Shown: piece after piece, positions 1 to 8,820 of the stretch
Layout: each line of letters begins with the position of its first letter
Numbering within the stretch: position 1 is the first letter of the stretch
Assembly: GCF_011742875.1 (NCBI RefSeq)
Contig: NZ_JAAQTL010000002.1
Location: forward strand, 1-64,000
DNA from: Luteibacter yeojuensis
GTDB lineage: Bacteria > Pseudomonadota > Gammaproteobacteria > Xanthomonadales > Rhodanobacteraceae
Length of the DNA stretch: 64,000 bases
Direction: 5' to 3'
Program-made: the position numbers and the translations under genes
Notes under the pieces: model-generated
What the model was told of the DNA's origin: nothing
The model's database searches: none
What the model saw: the letters and a program-made list of their open reading frames with translations, nothing else

Positions 1-79
1 GCTCCGAAACCGCCATGCCTGCCTCAGCCTGCTTGATAAACCCGATGATCTGCTCGGTGGTGAAACGACTCTTCTTCAT
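1..79 (-). CDS. IS3-family transposase OrfA, N-terminal fragment
   Basis: The frame starts at ATG (complement of 77-79), reads MKKSRFTTEQIIGFIKQAEA and continues off the edge. This is the classic start of IS3-family OrfA, a small helix-turn-helix protein that recognises the ends of the element and is normally joined to OrfB by programmed frameshifting. GAGGACGG just upstream can serve as ribosome binding site. Only 26 codons are visible, so whether the transposase is intact is unknown. Confidence 0.8.
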   Translation of the reverse strand, partial: MKKSRFTTEQIIGFIKQAEAGMAVSE

Positions 80-142
80 ATCCGTCCTCGTGATTGACGG
101 ACTTTACAGCTTCATGTGGTACGGCTCAGTGGGGGCAGGTCA
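1..142 (-). mobile_element. IS3-family insertion sequence, one end only (runs off the left edge)
   Basis: Read on the minus strand, the element begins at base 142 with TGACCTGCCCCCACTGAG, an end of the TGACCTG type known from IS3-family elements of the IS407 kind. About 60 bases further in, a transposase OrfA reading frame opens. The element continues past position 1, so its other terminal repeat, its target duplication and orfB cannot be seen. It lies directly against an RHS reading frame, which it interrupts. The family call rests on the end sequence and the OrfA N-terminus, both recognised by eye. Confidence 0.82.
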
Positions 143-1827
143 ATGCGTGCGAGAAGGCCACTCGAATATTGGTAACGAATGGTGTTTCCGTGCTTATCCT
201 TGAACAAGTAGAGCTTATTCGGCGCGTGACGATCGAACCAATATTCATCGCCGTCGACCGTCGACACGACCCAATGAGCACCCTCCGGCGTGCTGTCGTT
301 GACGAATTGCAGGGTTGCGCCGTAAAAACCCGAGTCTGAGTCCGTGTGACGCCATACCGTTCCAACAAGTGGCCACACTGCCGCGCCCGCCACGAGATCA
401 AAGTAGATCGGTTCACCGCAAGAGAGCACCAGCTTTGGGCGCGAGAAATCCTGCCCTGACAACGTCATAAAGAGCGAGCTTCCAGTACCGAGGCCAAATG
501 GCGAGGTCGGCGTATAAAGACCGTTGATAGATCTGTCGACCTGCAGATTGGCCGTGTCACGCAACTTTAGATCGGTATTCGTTTCGTAGAAAATTCCGGT
601 CTGTAGGTCCACTGGATCGCCATCTTTGACGTTGCAAGGAGGCATCCCATTATCGGGTAAAGGGGGATTTGTCGAAGCACCAGCTCCAAGTGCCCAAACC
701 AACCTCGTGTCTTTGTCGGCAACCAACTGTCCCGCATCCGCGGACACATGTCCCGCGCCATACATCTCCCAGCCTTTCTCAGCTGAGTACACCCAAAAGT
801 CAGCCTTGTCCGCTGACTTTTGTTTGCCGTAGTTCGGATAGACGACTTGTATACCCTTTGCCGCTTCCGGCGTCATGCCCTGCACCACAGCATCACCCGG
901 CTGAATGGTGAAATACATTGGGAAATTATCGGGCAATGGGAATGGTGCGTGGTCCACAGGCGTAGGAACGATAGCAATCTCGTTCAGCACCTTGCCATTC
1001 CGATCCTTAAGCACCGCTCCTGCAGGAATACGCAGCTCGAGGCCTGGCATATCCGGATGAGTCAGCACCGTTTCGCGAGTGGTCGGCGACGGGAGAGCGA
1101 TCTTGTCACGGTCCAGCACCCGTGGCAGGTACATCACATAGGGCATGTGGTTGACCTTCGATGCGGTGACATCGGCCCCTACCACGAAGCGGCCATACTC
1201 CACATCTTTGGTTCCCGCCGGACCACCATCGACAAAGAGTTCACGACGCCCGGATCGCAGGTGCGACAGTACGAACACGCCCCGTGCATCTGTGCGAACG
1301 GTCTGCCCGTCTACCTGGATAGCCACGTTCGCGACCGGCGTCTCGTCGATTCGGCGCACCTGGCCGATCAGCGCCGTATCGCCTTTCGAAAGGTTTGCTT
1401 CGAGCGCGCGGGTATCCGGCAATTCCTGGCGATCGTGGTACAAGCGCCAGTGACCACCCGACGACGTCGCTACATTATCTTGACCGGGATAGAACGCGCC
1501 ATCTCTCACCAAGCCCTTGTCGCGGCACAGATGGAACGCGTCGGCCGGCTTACAGGCCTTTACCTTTCCCTGGCCGGCCATGACGAATAGGGGAGGTTCC
1601 GCGGTAGACGACTCTGGCGTTCCTGGACGGTTGCCTTCGCCCGCCAGCACGACACCATTTCGCGCCGCTTTCGTGGTGAATCCAATCGCGTCATAAGGGA
1701 CTGATTGCCCCTTTGCCGTATGCAATCCCTGTACGAAAATCGTATAGCGCGCCGATGGATATAGTTCGTCGGGAAGCTGGACGAAAGCCAGTCGGCCGTT
1801 CTCGGCACCGACAACGCGGGTCTTCAC
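112..1827 (-). pseudogene. RHS/YD-repeat protein remnant, interrupted by the IS element
   Basis: This 571-codon frame encodes an Ig-like segment, a carboxypeptidase-regulatory-like segment (around residues 155-200) and an RHS entry region of DUF6531 type. That region contains DGDPVDLQTGIFYE and later DGDEYWFDRHAPNKLYLF and GNTIRYQYSSG. RHS proteins of this class are very large surface or toxin-delivery proteins with many YD repeats after this point; here none follow. The last nine codons, beginning GAC CTG CCC, and the TGA stop lie inside the IS element (112-142). The 5' side also looks incomplete: only GTG at 1827 can start the frame, it has no ribosome binding site and no signal peptide, and the frame stays open upstream to about 1960, next to the S9 peptidase stop. 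Bases 1828-1952 hold nothing else recognisable. It is probably a nonfunctional fragment. Confidence 0.75.
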
Positions 1828-1952
1828 GACGCCAACCGGTAAACTCGTGGGTATCCGCGTATATCGTCCTGACGTCTGAGGGTGTTTCTGGAAACGCTCT
1901 GATAGAAGCGAGATAGCGGCGGCTCTTGGCGCTACCGCTACCCCCTCAATCG

Positions 1953-4043
1953 CTACTTAGCTTCCGGAGCCGTCCACTCCTTCAACCAAGCATTCACCGT
2001 CTCATGCCACTGCACGCTGTTCTGCGGCTTCAGCACCCAGTGGTTCTCGTCCGGGAAGTGCAGGAGCTTACTGGGGATGCCGCGACGCTGCAGCGCAGTA
2101 AACGCCCCCAGGCCCTGAGTATCAGGAATGCGGAAGTCCTTCCCGCTGTGAACGATCAGCATCGGCACGCGCCAGTCCTTCACATGGTTGACCGGATTGA
2201 AGCGCTCGTAGTTTTCCGGATGGTCGAACTGCGTGCCACCGTTTTCCTTCTCTTCGAACCAGAGCTCTTCCGTGTCGTAGTACATCGCACGCGCGTCGAA
2301 CACGCCGTCGTGATCGACGAAGCACTTCCACGGCTGGTTCCAGTTGCCGGCCATCCAATAGACCATGTAGCCGCCGTAGCTGGCACCGAGCGCGCAGGCA
2401 CGATCACCGTCGAGGAACTTGTACTTCGACAGCGCCGCATCCCAGCCGGCCTTCAGGTCGTCCAGCGGTTTGCCGCCCCAGTCGCCCGAGATGGAGTCGG
2501 TGAAGGCCTGGCCGTAGCCGGTGGAGCCATGGAAGTTGACGGTCACCACGGCGAAGCCCTGCCCCGCATAGGTCTGCGCGTTCCAGCGGTAGCTCCAGCT
2601 GTTGGTCATCGCGCCCTGCGGGCCGCCGTGGATGATGAAGGCCACGGGATAGGTCTTGCCGCGCTTGAAGCCCACCGGCTTGACTACGTAGCCCTGCACG
2701 GTTTCGTTGTTCCAGCCCTTGAAGGTAAAGAACTCGAAGTCGCCGGTCTGCGCATTCTTGATGCGCTTCGCGTTGAAGTGGGTGACCTGCTTGAGGCCCT
2801 TGCCCTTCAGGTCGGCCGTGTAGAGGTCGGCCGGGCGCTTCAGGTCGTCGCGGGCGAGGAGGAACTTCTTGTCGCCTGCGGAGAACGAAGCCACCGAACC
2901 GTCGGTGACGAGCGTGGTGGCCTTGCCGGTCGCCACGTCGATCGCGAACAGCGGATGCTGACCATTATCGTCCGTGGTCGTGTAGAGGGTCTTGCCATCG
3001 CGCGAGACCTGGAGGGAGCCCGCGGAACGGTCCCACGACGGTGCCACTTCGCGCTTGTTGCCCGACGCCAGGTCCAACGCCATGATGCCGAAACGATCCG
3101 CCTCGGAACCCGGCTCCTTCATGGCCGTGTAATACAGAGTCTTCCCGTCCGGCGACACCAGCGGGTTCGCGTCCCATGCGAGGTTCTCGGCCGTGAGATT
3201 CACCGGAACCGCTGAGCCGTCGGCCGGCACACTATAGATATCGAAGTTGGTCGACCAGGGCTCCGTCTTACCGGCGATGCGTACATCGAAGTAGACCGTC
3301 TTGCCGTCCGGCGAGAACGAGAATTCGTCGTCGCCGCCGAACGGCTTGCTCGGGACATCGCCGTCGATGTCGCGGCTCAGCAGCACAGGCTGCGAGGGCG
3401 CGCTGGCATCGGCGATGTACAGCTGCGAGCGGCGGCCGTCGGCCCAGGTGTCCCAGTGGCGGACGAACAGCTTGTCGTAGACGGTGCCGGTGGACTTGTC
3501 TTTCTCGCGTCCGTCCAGGCGCTCCTTGGTACAGGCCAGGTCGGCGCAATCGGTAAACACGTCGTAGCTGAGGAGCAGCTTCGAGCCGTCCGGCGAGAGC
3601 TTGAAGGCGTTGACATCGAGGGGGCCTGCGGTCACCGCCTCTCCCGTACGGACGCTCAGCGAAAGACTCTTAGCCGATGCGTCGGCGTCGAAGGCGCGAT
3701 GCCAGACCTGGGTCGTGCCGTCCTTCGCCGCGGTGTAGTAGATGGACTTGCCGTCGGGAGCCCAACGCGGGGAGGAGCCCTTCTCCACCACCATCACCGG
3801 CTGCGGCGGCTTGTTGAGATCGACCATGTAAAGCGAGGTGACGCCCTTGTTCGCCGCATAGTCGGTGGCCCTGACCGAGAACAGCGCATAACGGCCGTCC
3901 GGCGAAAGCTGCGGGTCGCTCACGCGGTCCATCATGACCAGGTCGCGGATGGAGAAAGGATGCGGGGTGGCACTGTCGGCATCCGCGGCCATAACGGGGC
4001 CGGCGGCCAGCGCGAGGGCCAGCGCGGCGAAAAGAGGCTTCAT
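1953..4043 (-). CDS. Secreted S9 family peptidase (prolyl oligopeptidase / dipeptidyl-peptidase 5-like)
   Basis: The 696-residue protein has a signal peptide (MKPLFAALALALAAGPVMA), an N-terminal beta-propeller with repeated LSPDGR/SPDGKT blades (about residues 30-420) and a C-terminal alpha/beta hydrolase. The nucleophile is Ser555 in GASYGGY, followed by Asp636 (HSGKDFRIPD) and His668 (DENHWV). The stretch HDGVFDARAMYYDTEELWF resembles periplasmic DPP5-type exopeptidases, which remove dipeptides from peptides in the periplasm. The frame is open far upstream, but ATG at 4043 gives the signal peptide directly and has GGGAGT upstream. The gene is divergent from the GT-C gene. Family certain, exact specificity inferred. 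Confidence 0.92.
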   Translation of the reverse strand: MKPLFAALALALAAGPVMAADADSATPHPFSIRDLVMMDRVSDPQLSPDGRYALFSVRATDYAANKGVTSLYMVDLNKPPQPVMVVEKGSSPRWAPDGKSIYYTAAKDGTTQVWHRAFDADASAKSLSLSVRTGEAVTAGPLDVNAFKLSPDGSKLLLSYDVFTDCADLACTKERLDGREKDKSTGTVYDKLFVRHWDTWADGRRSQLYIADASAPSQPVLLSRDIDGDVPSKPFGGDDEFSFSPDGKTVYFDVRIAGKTEPWSTNFDIYSVPADGSAVPVNLTAENLAWDANPLVSPDGKTLYYTAMKEPGSEADRFGIMALDLASGNKREVAPSWDRSAGSLQVSRDGKTLYTTTDDNGQHPLFAIDVATGKATTLVTDGSVASFSAGDKKFLLARDDLKRPADLYTADLKGKGLKQVTHFNAKRIKNAQTGDFEFFTFKGWNNETVQGYVVKPVGFKRGKTYPVAFIIHGGPQGAMTNSWSYRWNAQTYAGQGFAVVTVNFHGSTGYGQAFTDSISGDWGGKPLDDLKAGWDAALSKYKFLDGDRACALGASYGGYMVYWMAGNWNQPWKCFVDHDGVFDARAMYYDTEELWFEEKENGGTQFDHPENYERFNPVNHVKDWRVPMLIVHSGKDFRIPDTQGLGAFTALQRRGIPSKLLHFPDENHWVLKPQNSVQWHETVNAWLKEWTAPEAK

Positions 4044-4187
4044 CGATGGGACTCCCTTGGTGTGTCTGCCCGGGCACGGTACGGGGCGGCTGGCGTGGGT
4101 GCAAGCGTCGTCAACCGTGAGACCCGGGCCGGCATGGGCTAAGCTCGCGGGCTCGCCGGCCGGATGGGCCGGCATCGGGGGAAACCT

Positions 4188-5513
4188 TTGTCCGGCACCG
4201 ATTCCTTTTCGACGACCCGTGGGCGAACGCTGGTGCTCGCGGCTATCGTTCTTGCCGCTTTCGTCATGCGTTACAGCTATGTGCGCATCGCCGTGGTCGA
4301 CAGCCCCTTGCGTGGCGATGCGTGGCAGTACTTCTGTTACGCATGGAACCTTCTCAAGCACGGCACCTTTTCGCTGGCTCGGCCGATGGCCGAGAACGTC
4401 GTACCGGACAGCTTCCGGGATCCCGGGTATCCGACCCTGCTCGCCATCCTGATGGCCGTCCGGGGTACCGGTCGCGAGGTTTACGACACGCTTCTGCTGA
4501 CCCAATGCCTGCTTGGCGCCGCAAGCGTGGGCTTCGTCACCTCCCTGGCGTGCCGATGGATGGGATTTGGCGCGGCGTGCGCTGCGGGCGTTCTTGGGGC
4601 GTTTTGGCCGCATCTCGTCGGCTTTGCGGGTTACGTCCTCAGCGAAACCCTGCTGGGATTCCTGATCATGCTGGCGATATGGCTGCTGGATACCGCATTG
4701 CGTCGCGAATCCCGGGCCATGGCTATCGGAGCCGGACTGGGGTTCGCCGGAGCCGCGCTGACGAATGCCGTGCTGTTGCCCATGGCACCGCTACTGGCCA
4801 TCGTCATGGTGCGGCGGGATGCACCCAGACGCACCTTCTGGGTAGCCCTCCTGCTGGCCGCCGCACTGCCTTCGGGCGCCTGGATGGTTCGAAATCTCAC
4901 CCTACCCGCGGAAAACAGCGCCGGCGGAAGGGCCTCGATCAACTTCGTACAAGGCTCCTGGCCTGAATACCACACAGCGGCATTCCGGGCGATCCAGCTG
5001 GGCGATCCGGCAGCGAAGGCGGTGATGGATGAGATCGATCGGGAAACGCATGCAATGCAGGCTAGCCCTAGAGAGGGCTGGTCGCTCATGTCGCAGCGCA
5101 TGGCCGCCGATCCCCTGCGCTATGCGCGCTGGTATGCGAGCAAACCCGCCCTGCTCTGGGGCTGGGACGTCGCCGTGGGTCAGGGCGATATCTACGTCTT
5201 TCCCACCTTCCACTCCCTCTTCGAGGACAACGCCGTCTTTCATGCCTGGGCTGGCATCTGTTTCCTGCTGAACCCGCTGATTGCCCTGTTGGCGCTGATT
5301 GGCACCATCCATGCCTTGCTCTCGAACAAGGCTCCTTTGGCGCTTCGATGGGCCGCCGCCATCGTCGCCATGGCCACGGCGGTGTTCTGCCTGCTCCAGG
5401 CGGAACCACGCTACGCGGTACCCTACCGGGGGCTCGAATTTCTGCTAGCAGCATGGGGAATAGCGGTACTCGGCCACCTCCTGGCAACCCGCTGGCGCCG
5501 CATATCCGCTTGA
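4188..5513 (+). CDS. GT-C fold integral membrane glycosyltransferase-like protein
   Basis: A polytopic membrane protein of about 441 residues with some nine to ten hydrophobic segments. An early acidic loop follows the first membrane segment (DSPLRGDAWQYFCYAWNLLKHG), then DPGYPTLLAILM, the layout of GT39/ArnT-like GT-C enzymes that use polyprenyl-phosphate sugars at the periplasmic face. TTG at 4188 is preferred because GGGGGAAA precedes it; ATG at 4164 in the same frame lacks such a site. It is divergent from the peptidase gene and upstream of the pilin promoter. Glycan substrate unknown; it may belong functionally with the glycan genes downstream. Confidence 0.75.
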   Translation: MSGTDSFSTTRGRTLVLAAIVLAAFVMRYSYVRIAVVDSPLRGDAWQYFCYAWNLLKHGTFSLARPMAENVVPDSFRDPGYPTLLAILMAVRGTGREVYDTLLLTQCLLGAASVGFVTSLACRWMGFGAACAAGVLGAFWPHLVGFAGYVLSETLLGFLIMLAIWLLDTALRRESRAMAIGAGLGFAGAALTNAVLLPMAPLLAIVMVRRDAPRRTFWVALLLAAALPSGAWMVRNLTLPAENSAGGRASINFVQGSWPEYHTAAFRAIQLGDPAAKAVMDEIDRETHAMQASPREGWSLMSQRMAADPLRYARWYASKPALLWGWDVAVGQGDIYVFPTFHSLFEDNAVFHAWAGICFLLNPLIALLALIGTIHALLSNKAPLALRWAAAIVAMATAVFCLLQAEPRYAVPYRGLEFLLAAWGIAVLGHLLATRWRRISA

Positions 5514-5539
5514 ATTGTCGAAAAATTACCTGCCCATTC

Positions 5540-5556
5540 GCGTCACATAGTGACGC
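5540..5556. promoter_or_regulatory. Perfect dyad GCGTCAC-ATA-GTGACGC, candidate activator (PilR-type) site
   Basis: Seven-base arms with a three-base centre form a perfect inverted repeat, centred about 160 bp upstream of the predicted pilin transcription start. Additional TGTCAC and CGTGACG copies lie within 30 bp. Activators of sigma54 promoters bind at this distance, and the pilin activator PilR of Pseudomonas recognises TGTC-containing half sites. The assignment to PilR is inference from position and motif; it could serve another regulator. Confidence 0.45.
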
Positions 5557-5681
5557 TCTTTGTCACTATCAGGCAGGCGTTCGTGACGCGCTAGGCAATA
5601 CCGGAAAGACGTCTATTGTGTAACCGCCGTGGGTATGGAAAATCGTCTCGCCTGCTATTCGGGGCGAGCCGCCGCAGACCG

Positions 5682-5697
5682 TGGCATGTAACGTGCT
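5682..5697 (+). promoter_or_regulatory. Sigma54 (-24/-12) promoter of pilA
   Basis: TGGCATGTAACGTGCT matches the RpoN consensus TGGCACG-N4-TTGC: GG and GC are separated by exactly ten bases. Transcription would start near 5708, giving a leader of about 125 bases. Major pilin genes of Pseudomonas and Xanthomonadales are typically RpoN/PilR dependent, so motif and context agree. Confidence 0.75.
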
Positions 5698-5833
5698 TCA
5701 TTAAGCGGTGAGCTTCCTGGTCGTTTTCCTCAGCGATTTGGCGAGGGGGAGCCGGGCCAGCCTAGGGGTCCGGTGCTAGGGCTCAGGGGGCGTCAAACAC
5801 TACGGTTAGCTAACCACATTGAGGAACTGTTCC

Positions 5834-6283
5834 ATGAAGACCATGCAGAAGGGCTTTACGCTCATCGAACTGATGATCGTCGTCGCGATCATCGCCATCC
5901 TGGCCGCCATCGCGATTCCGCAGTACCAGGATTACACCAAGCGCGCCAAGGTCTCGGAAGGCCTCGTGCTGGCCGACGCTGCCAAGCTGGCGGTTTCGGA
6001 GACGTATCAGGCTAAGGGTGATTGGCCGGATACCTCCGCTGCGGCCGGCTACCAGACCGCGACCAGCACCTACGTCACGAGCGTCGAAGTTACGAATCAG
6101 GGCGTGATCAAGGTGACCTACAGCAACAATATCAAGGATCCGAACATCGACGGCAAGACGATCATCCTGACGCCGACCGCGACGAAGGGCTCGGTCCAGT
6201 GGGATTGCAACGGCGCTGCTGGCCTCGGCGGCACTGCCGGCACCATCGGTTCGAAGTTCGTCCCGGCGAACTGCCGCGCCTAA
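5834..6283 (+). CDS. pilA: Type IV major pilin PilA (first copy)
   Basis: The 149-residue prepilin has a short positive leader (MKTMQKG) cut by the prepilin peptidase before Phe7 of [15 protein letters not shown]. Glu5 of the mature protein is present, followed by the hydrophobic assembly helix. A C-terminal cysteine pair (WDCNGAAG and PANCRA) would close the D-loop disulfide. The ATG at 5834 is preferred over an in-frame TTG because GAGGAA lies seven bases upstream. It follows a sigma54 promoter and is closed by a strong terminator at 6334. Mature pilin is the main subunit of retractile pili used for twitching, attachment and DNA uptake; the processing and assembly genes pilBCD lie 11 kb downstream. 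Confidence 0.95.
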   Translation: MKTMQKGFTLIELMIVVAIIAILAAIAIPQYQDYTKRAKVSEGLVLADAAKLAVSETYQAKGDWPDTSAAAGYQTATSTYVTSVEVTNQGVIKVTYSNNIKDPNIDGKTIILTPTATKGSVQWDCNGAAGLGGTAGTIGSKFVPANCRA

Positions 6284-6333
6284 TTGACGTTCCGCCACAC
6301 GTCGCTCGGGCCAACGGGCCCGGGCGACCCGGG

Positions 6334-6359
6334 AAGGCTCCCTCGGGAGCCTTCTTTTT
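6334..6359 (+). terminator. Rho-independent terminator after the first pilin
   Basis: The arms AAGGCTCCC and GGGAGCCTT form a nine-base stem with a two-base loop, followed by TTCTTTTT. It separates the two pilin genes, so the first, strongly expressed pilin can be made as a short monocistronic transcript, with only read-through reaching the second pilin and the glycan genes. Confidence 0.88.
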
Positions 6360-6391
6360 ATCCCGCACGATGCCTACAGGGGGCATGTACT

Positions 6392-6835
6392 ATGGCCAGG
6401 GCAACGAAGGGCTTCACCCTCATCGAATTGATGATAGTCGTGGCGATCATCGCGATCCTCGCGGCAATCGCCATTCCGCAATACCAAGACTATACGAAAC
6501 GCGCAAAGGTATCCGAAGGTCTGGTATTGGCAGATGCGGCGAAATACGCCGTCGCCGAGACCTATGGCTCGAGAGGGTCGTTTCCGGGCACGTCCGTGGA
6601 AGCGGGCTACCAGACCGCGTCGAGCACCTACGTTAGCCAGGTCACCGTTACTGGTAACGGCGTCATCGAGGTGACCTATCGGAATATCGACGCCGTCAAC
6701 ATCGACGGAAAAACGTTTACGCTGACGCCCACAGCTGCAGGTGGCATTATCACGTGGAGCTGTAATGGCGCGGCGGGATTCGGTACGCCCGGCAATCTCA
6801 CAGCAAAGTATCTTCCAGGCACCTGTCGTAGTTGA
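6392..6835 (+). CDS. Type IV major pilin (second copy)
   Basis: A 147-residue prepilin with leader MARATKG and the same [15 protein letters not shown] helix. The N-terminal region through VLADAAK is identical in protein to the first pilin, but the codons differ at many third positions, so this is an old duplication or an import rather than a recent copy. The C-terminal half differs, keeping the D-loop cysteines ([14 protein letters not shown]). CAGGGGGC supplies the ribosome binding site for ATG 6392. There is no terminator before the next gene, so the pilin and the two GT-C genes may share a transcript. The C-terminal serine after the last cysteine is a possible O-glycosylation site, as in some Pseudomonas pilins (inference). 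Confidence 0.93.
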   Translation: MARATKGFTLIELMIVVAIIAILAAIAIPQYQDYTKRAKVSEGLVLADAAKYAVAETYGSRGSFPGTSVEAGYQTASSTYVSQVTVTGNGVIEVTYRNIDAVNIDGKTFTLTPTAAGGIITWSCNGAAGFGTPGNLTAKYLPGTCRS

Positions 6836-6873
6836 TACAACGACTTCGACGTGCCAGCCACGTCGGAGTACGC

Positions 6874-8820
6874 TTGTACACGCACAACACACCCATAGCC
6901 GCTTTTCAGCGCACCTTTCCCTGGTTGGCCGTAGTCGCGGTCCTCGCGCTGACCATTGTCATCTACACTCCTGGGCTGCACGGCCCGTTCCTTCTTGATG
7001 ATATAGGCAATCTGGAGCCGTTGAAGCGCTGGGCTGACGGTTACCTGGGTTGGCAAGGAGTCGTATTCGACAACCGGTCCGGGCCGGGCGGCAGACCACT
7101 GAGCATGCTGACGTTTCTGGCTAACGGCTGGCTGGATCCGCATCTCCACACGTTTGGCTTCAAGGCGGTAAACCTAGGCATACACATCGCCACGGGGGTG
7201 ATAGCTTTCGCCCTGGCTTCACTCATCTTTCTGCGTTCAGGCATCGATCGATCTCGCGCTCGCTGGTTGGCAGCCTTCGCAGCAGTCACATGGCTATGGC
7301 TACCGATGCAGGTAAGCACGGTGCTCTACGTCATTCAGCGCATGGCCCAACTGGCTACGTTGTTAATGTTTGTGGCCCTCACTCTTTACTTGAGTGTCCG
7401 ACCCGCCATTGAACGCGGCTCTCGCGCCGCCACTCTTGCACTGTGGTTCGGCCTGCCAGTACTGACGTTGTTGGCAGCTTCTGCCAAAGAAACAGGCTTG
7501 CTCGCCCTTCCCTTGGCAGCGGTACTCGAGTACACGCTGTTTGACCGCGCCACCCGCCCTCGCCAGGTCACAGCGTTTTTTGGCCTGACCGTAGCACTAC
7601 CCGTATGCTTTGGACTCTTGTTCATTGCTGTCCGGCCCCAGTGGATTCTACGCGGCTATTTCGGTCGCGACTTCACGCTTGATCAGAGATTGATGACCGA
7701 ACCGCGCGTCTTGTGGAGTTATCTTCAGACGACGTTCTTCCCGGTCGGTTCGCACATGGGGCTATTCCACGACACCTACCCCATTTCTACATCGCCATGG
7801 AAACCATGGACCACGGTCCTTGCCGCATTCGCCTGGCTCACGATCTGCACCGCAGCTATCGTGTGGCGCCGCCGGATGCCTCTCTTTGCGCTCGGAGTGG
7901 CTGGATATCTGGTCGCACATTCGTTGGAAGCCGGTCCGATCAGCCTCGAGCTGTATTTCGAACATCGCAATTACGGAGCCGCGCTCTTCGCCCTCATCGC
8001 CGTGGTCGGACTTGTTCGAGGCATGCTTGAAGTTAGCGGGGCGAGACAGCGGGTACGATGGATAGTGATCGCCAGCGCATTCGCCTGTGTCGCGATCTTT
8101 GCCATGGGTACATGGAGCCAGGCCAGCGGCTGGAAAGACGAAGATACCTTCTATGCAACCCAGTACGGCTACAACCCCGACTCACCGCGCTTGCTTTCCA
8201 ATCTGACAGGTCGCGCGATGTTGGCGCACGACCTGCCTAGCGCGCTCTGGTTCATCGAGAAGAGTGAGTCCAACAGCCCAGATTCCGAACGTGTCACATC
8301 GACCATATGGCGCTTCCTTGCCTATTGCGAAGTTGGCGGCGCGCCAGCTCCCGACAATCTATACGAAGAGTTCGGCGATCGCGCCCGGGGACGGGTGACA
8401 ACGTACTCCATGGTGGGCTGGGAACTGCTCGCCAGACGCCTAAGCGAGGGCTGCAAAGGCCTGGACAGCGGTCGCTTGACAACAATCGCCATGCGCTGGC
8501 TGAATGACGCCCCTCAACCAGCAAGCGCACAGCCCATCTGGCGAACGCGCTTCAACACGGGCCGCATGCTGGCCGAATCGGGCGACATCGAGAACGCGCG
8601 TGCGATCGTGCGCCGCGCATGGATCGATAGCGATCACAACAACGGCATTGGTGTGACGCTGTTTCAGTTGGATGCCTCATTGGGTGACATCGAGAGCTGT
8701 CGTGACGTCCTCACTTACCTCTCTCGCTCGGAAGGCGGCTCGGATCTGAGGCTCACCGAGGCAATCCGGACATTTCGCAAAGCCATCGACTCAGGTGAGA
8801 TCGGAGGCCCGGCGCGATGA
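6874..8820 (+). CDS. GT-C membrane glycosyltransferase with C-terminal periplasmic domain (TMTC-like), copy 1
   Basis: About 648 residues: roughly ten to twelve membrane segments, then a soluble C-terminal part of about 220 residues with helical-repeat character. Signatures recall the eukaryotic TMTC O-mannosyltransferases and other lipid-sugar GT-C enzymes: an acidic pair after the first helix (PGLHGPFLLDDIGN), GRPLSMLTFLAN, STVLYVIQRM and SAKETGLLALPL. The gene directly follows the second pilin and overlaps the next paralog by four bases. TTG at 6874 (GGAG five bases upstream) is favoured over TTG 6832, which overlaps the pilin stop; either gives the same domains. A role in adding sugar to the adjacent pilins is inferred from position; acceptor and sugar are unknown. 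Confidence 0.75.
   Translation: MYTHNTPIAAFQRTFPWLAVVAVLALTIVIYTPGLHGPFLLDDIGNLEPLKRWADGYLGWQGVVFDNRSGPGGRPLSMLTFLANGWLDPHLHTFGFKAVNLGIHIATGVIAFALASLIFLRSGIDRSRARWLAAFAAVTWLWLPMQVSTVLYVIQRMAQLATLLMFVALTLYLSVRPAIERGSRAATLALWFGLPVLTLLAASAKETGLLALPLAAVLEYTLFDRATRPRQVTAFFGLTVALPVCFGLLFIAVRPQWILRGYFGRDFTLDQRLMTEPRVLWSYLQTTFFPVGSHMGLFHDTYPISTSPWKPWTTVLAAFAWLTICTAAIVWRRRMPLFALGVAGYLVAHSLEAGPISLELYFEHRNYGAALFALIAVVGLVRGMLEVSGARQRVRWIVIASAFACVAIFAMGTWSQASGWKDEDTFYATQYGYNPDSPRLLSNLTGRAMLAHDLPSALWFIEKSESNSPDSERVTSTIWRFLAYCEVGGAPAPDNLYEEFGDRARGRVTTYSMVGWELLARRLSEGCKGLDSGRLTTIAMRWLNDAPQPASAQPIWRTRFNTGRMLAESGDIENARAIVRRAWIDSDHNNGIGVTLFQLDASLGDIESCRDVLTYLSRSEGGSDLRLTEAIRTFRKAIDSGEIGGPAR

Larger units (their letters stand above)
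5514..5833. other. 320-bp noncoding leader region of the pilin genes
   Basis: No convincing reading frame is present. The region holds a perfect GTCAC/GTGAC dyad (5540-5556), further GTCAC and GTGAC pentamers at 5562-5566 and 5583-5587, a -24/-12 promoter (5682-5697) and a long 5' leader before the pilin start. Two CTAGGG hexamers occur between 5760 and 5785 (CCTAGGGG and GCTAGGGC), of unknown meaning. Confidence 0.6.
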
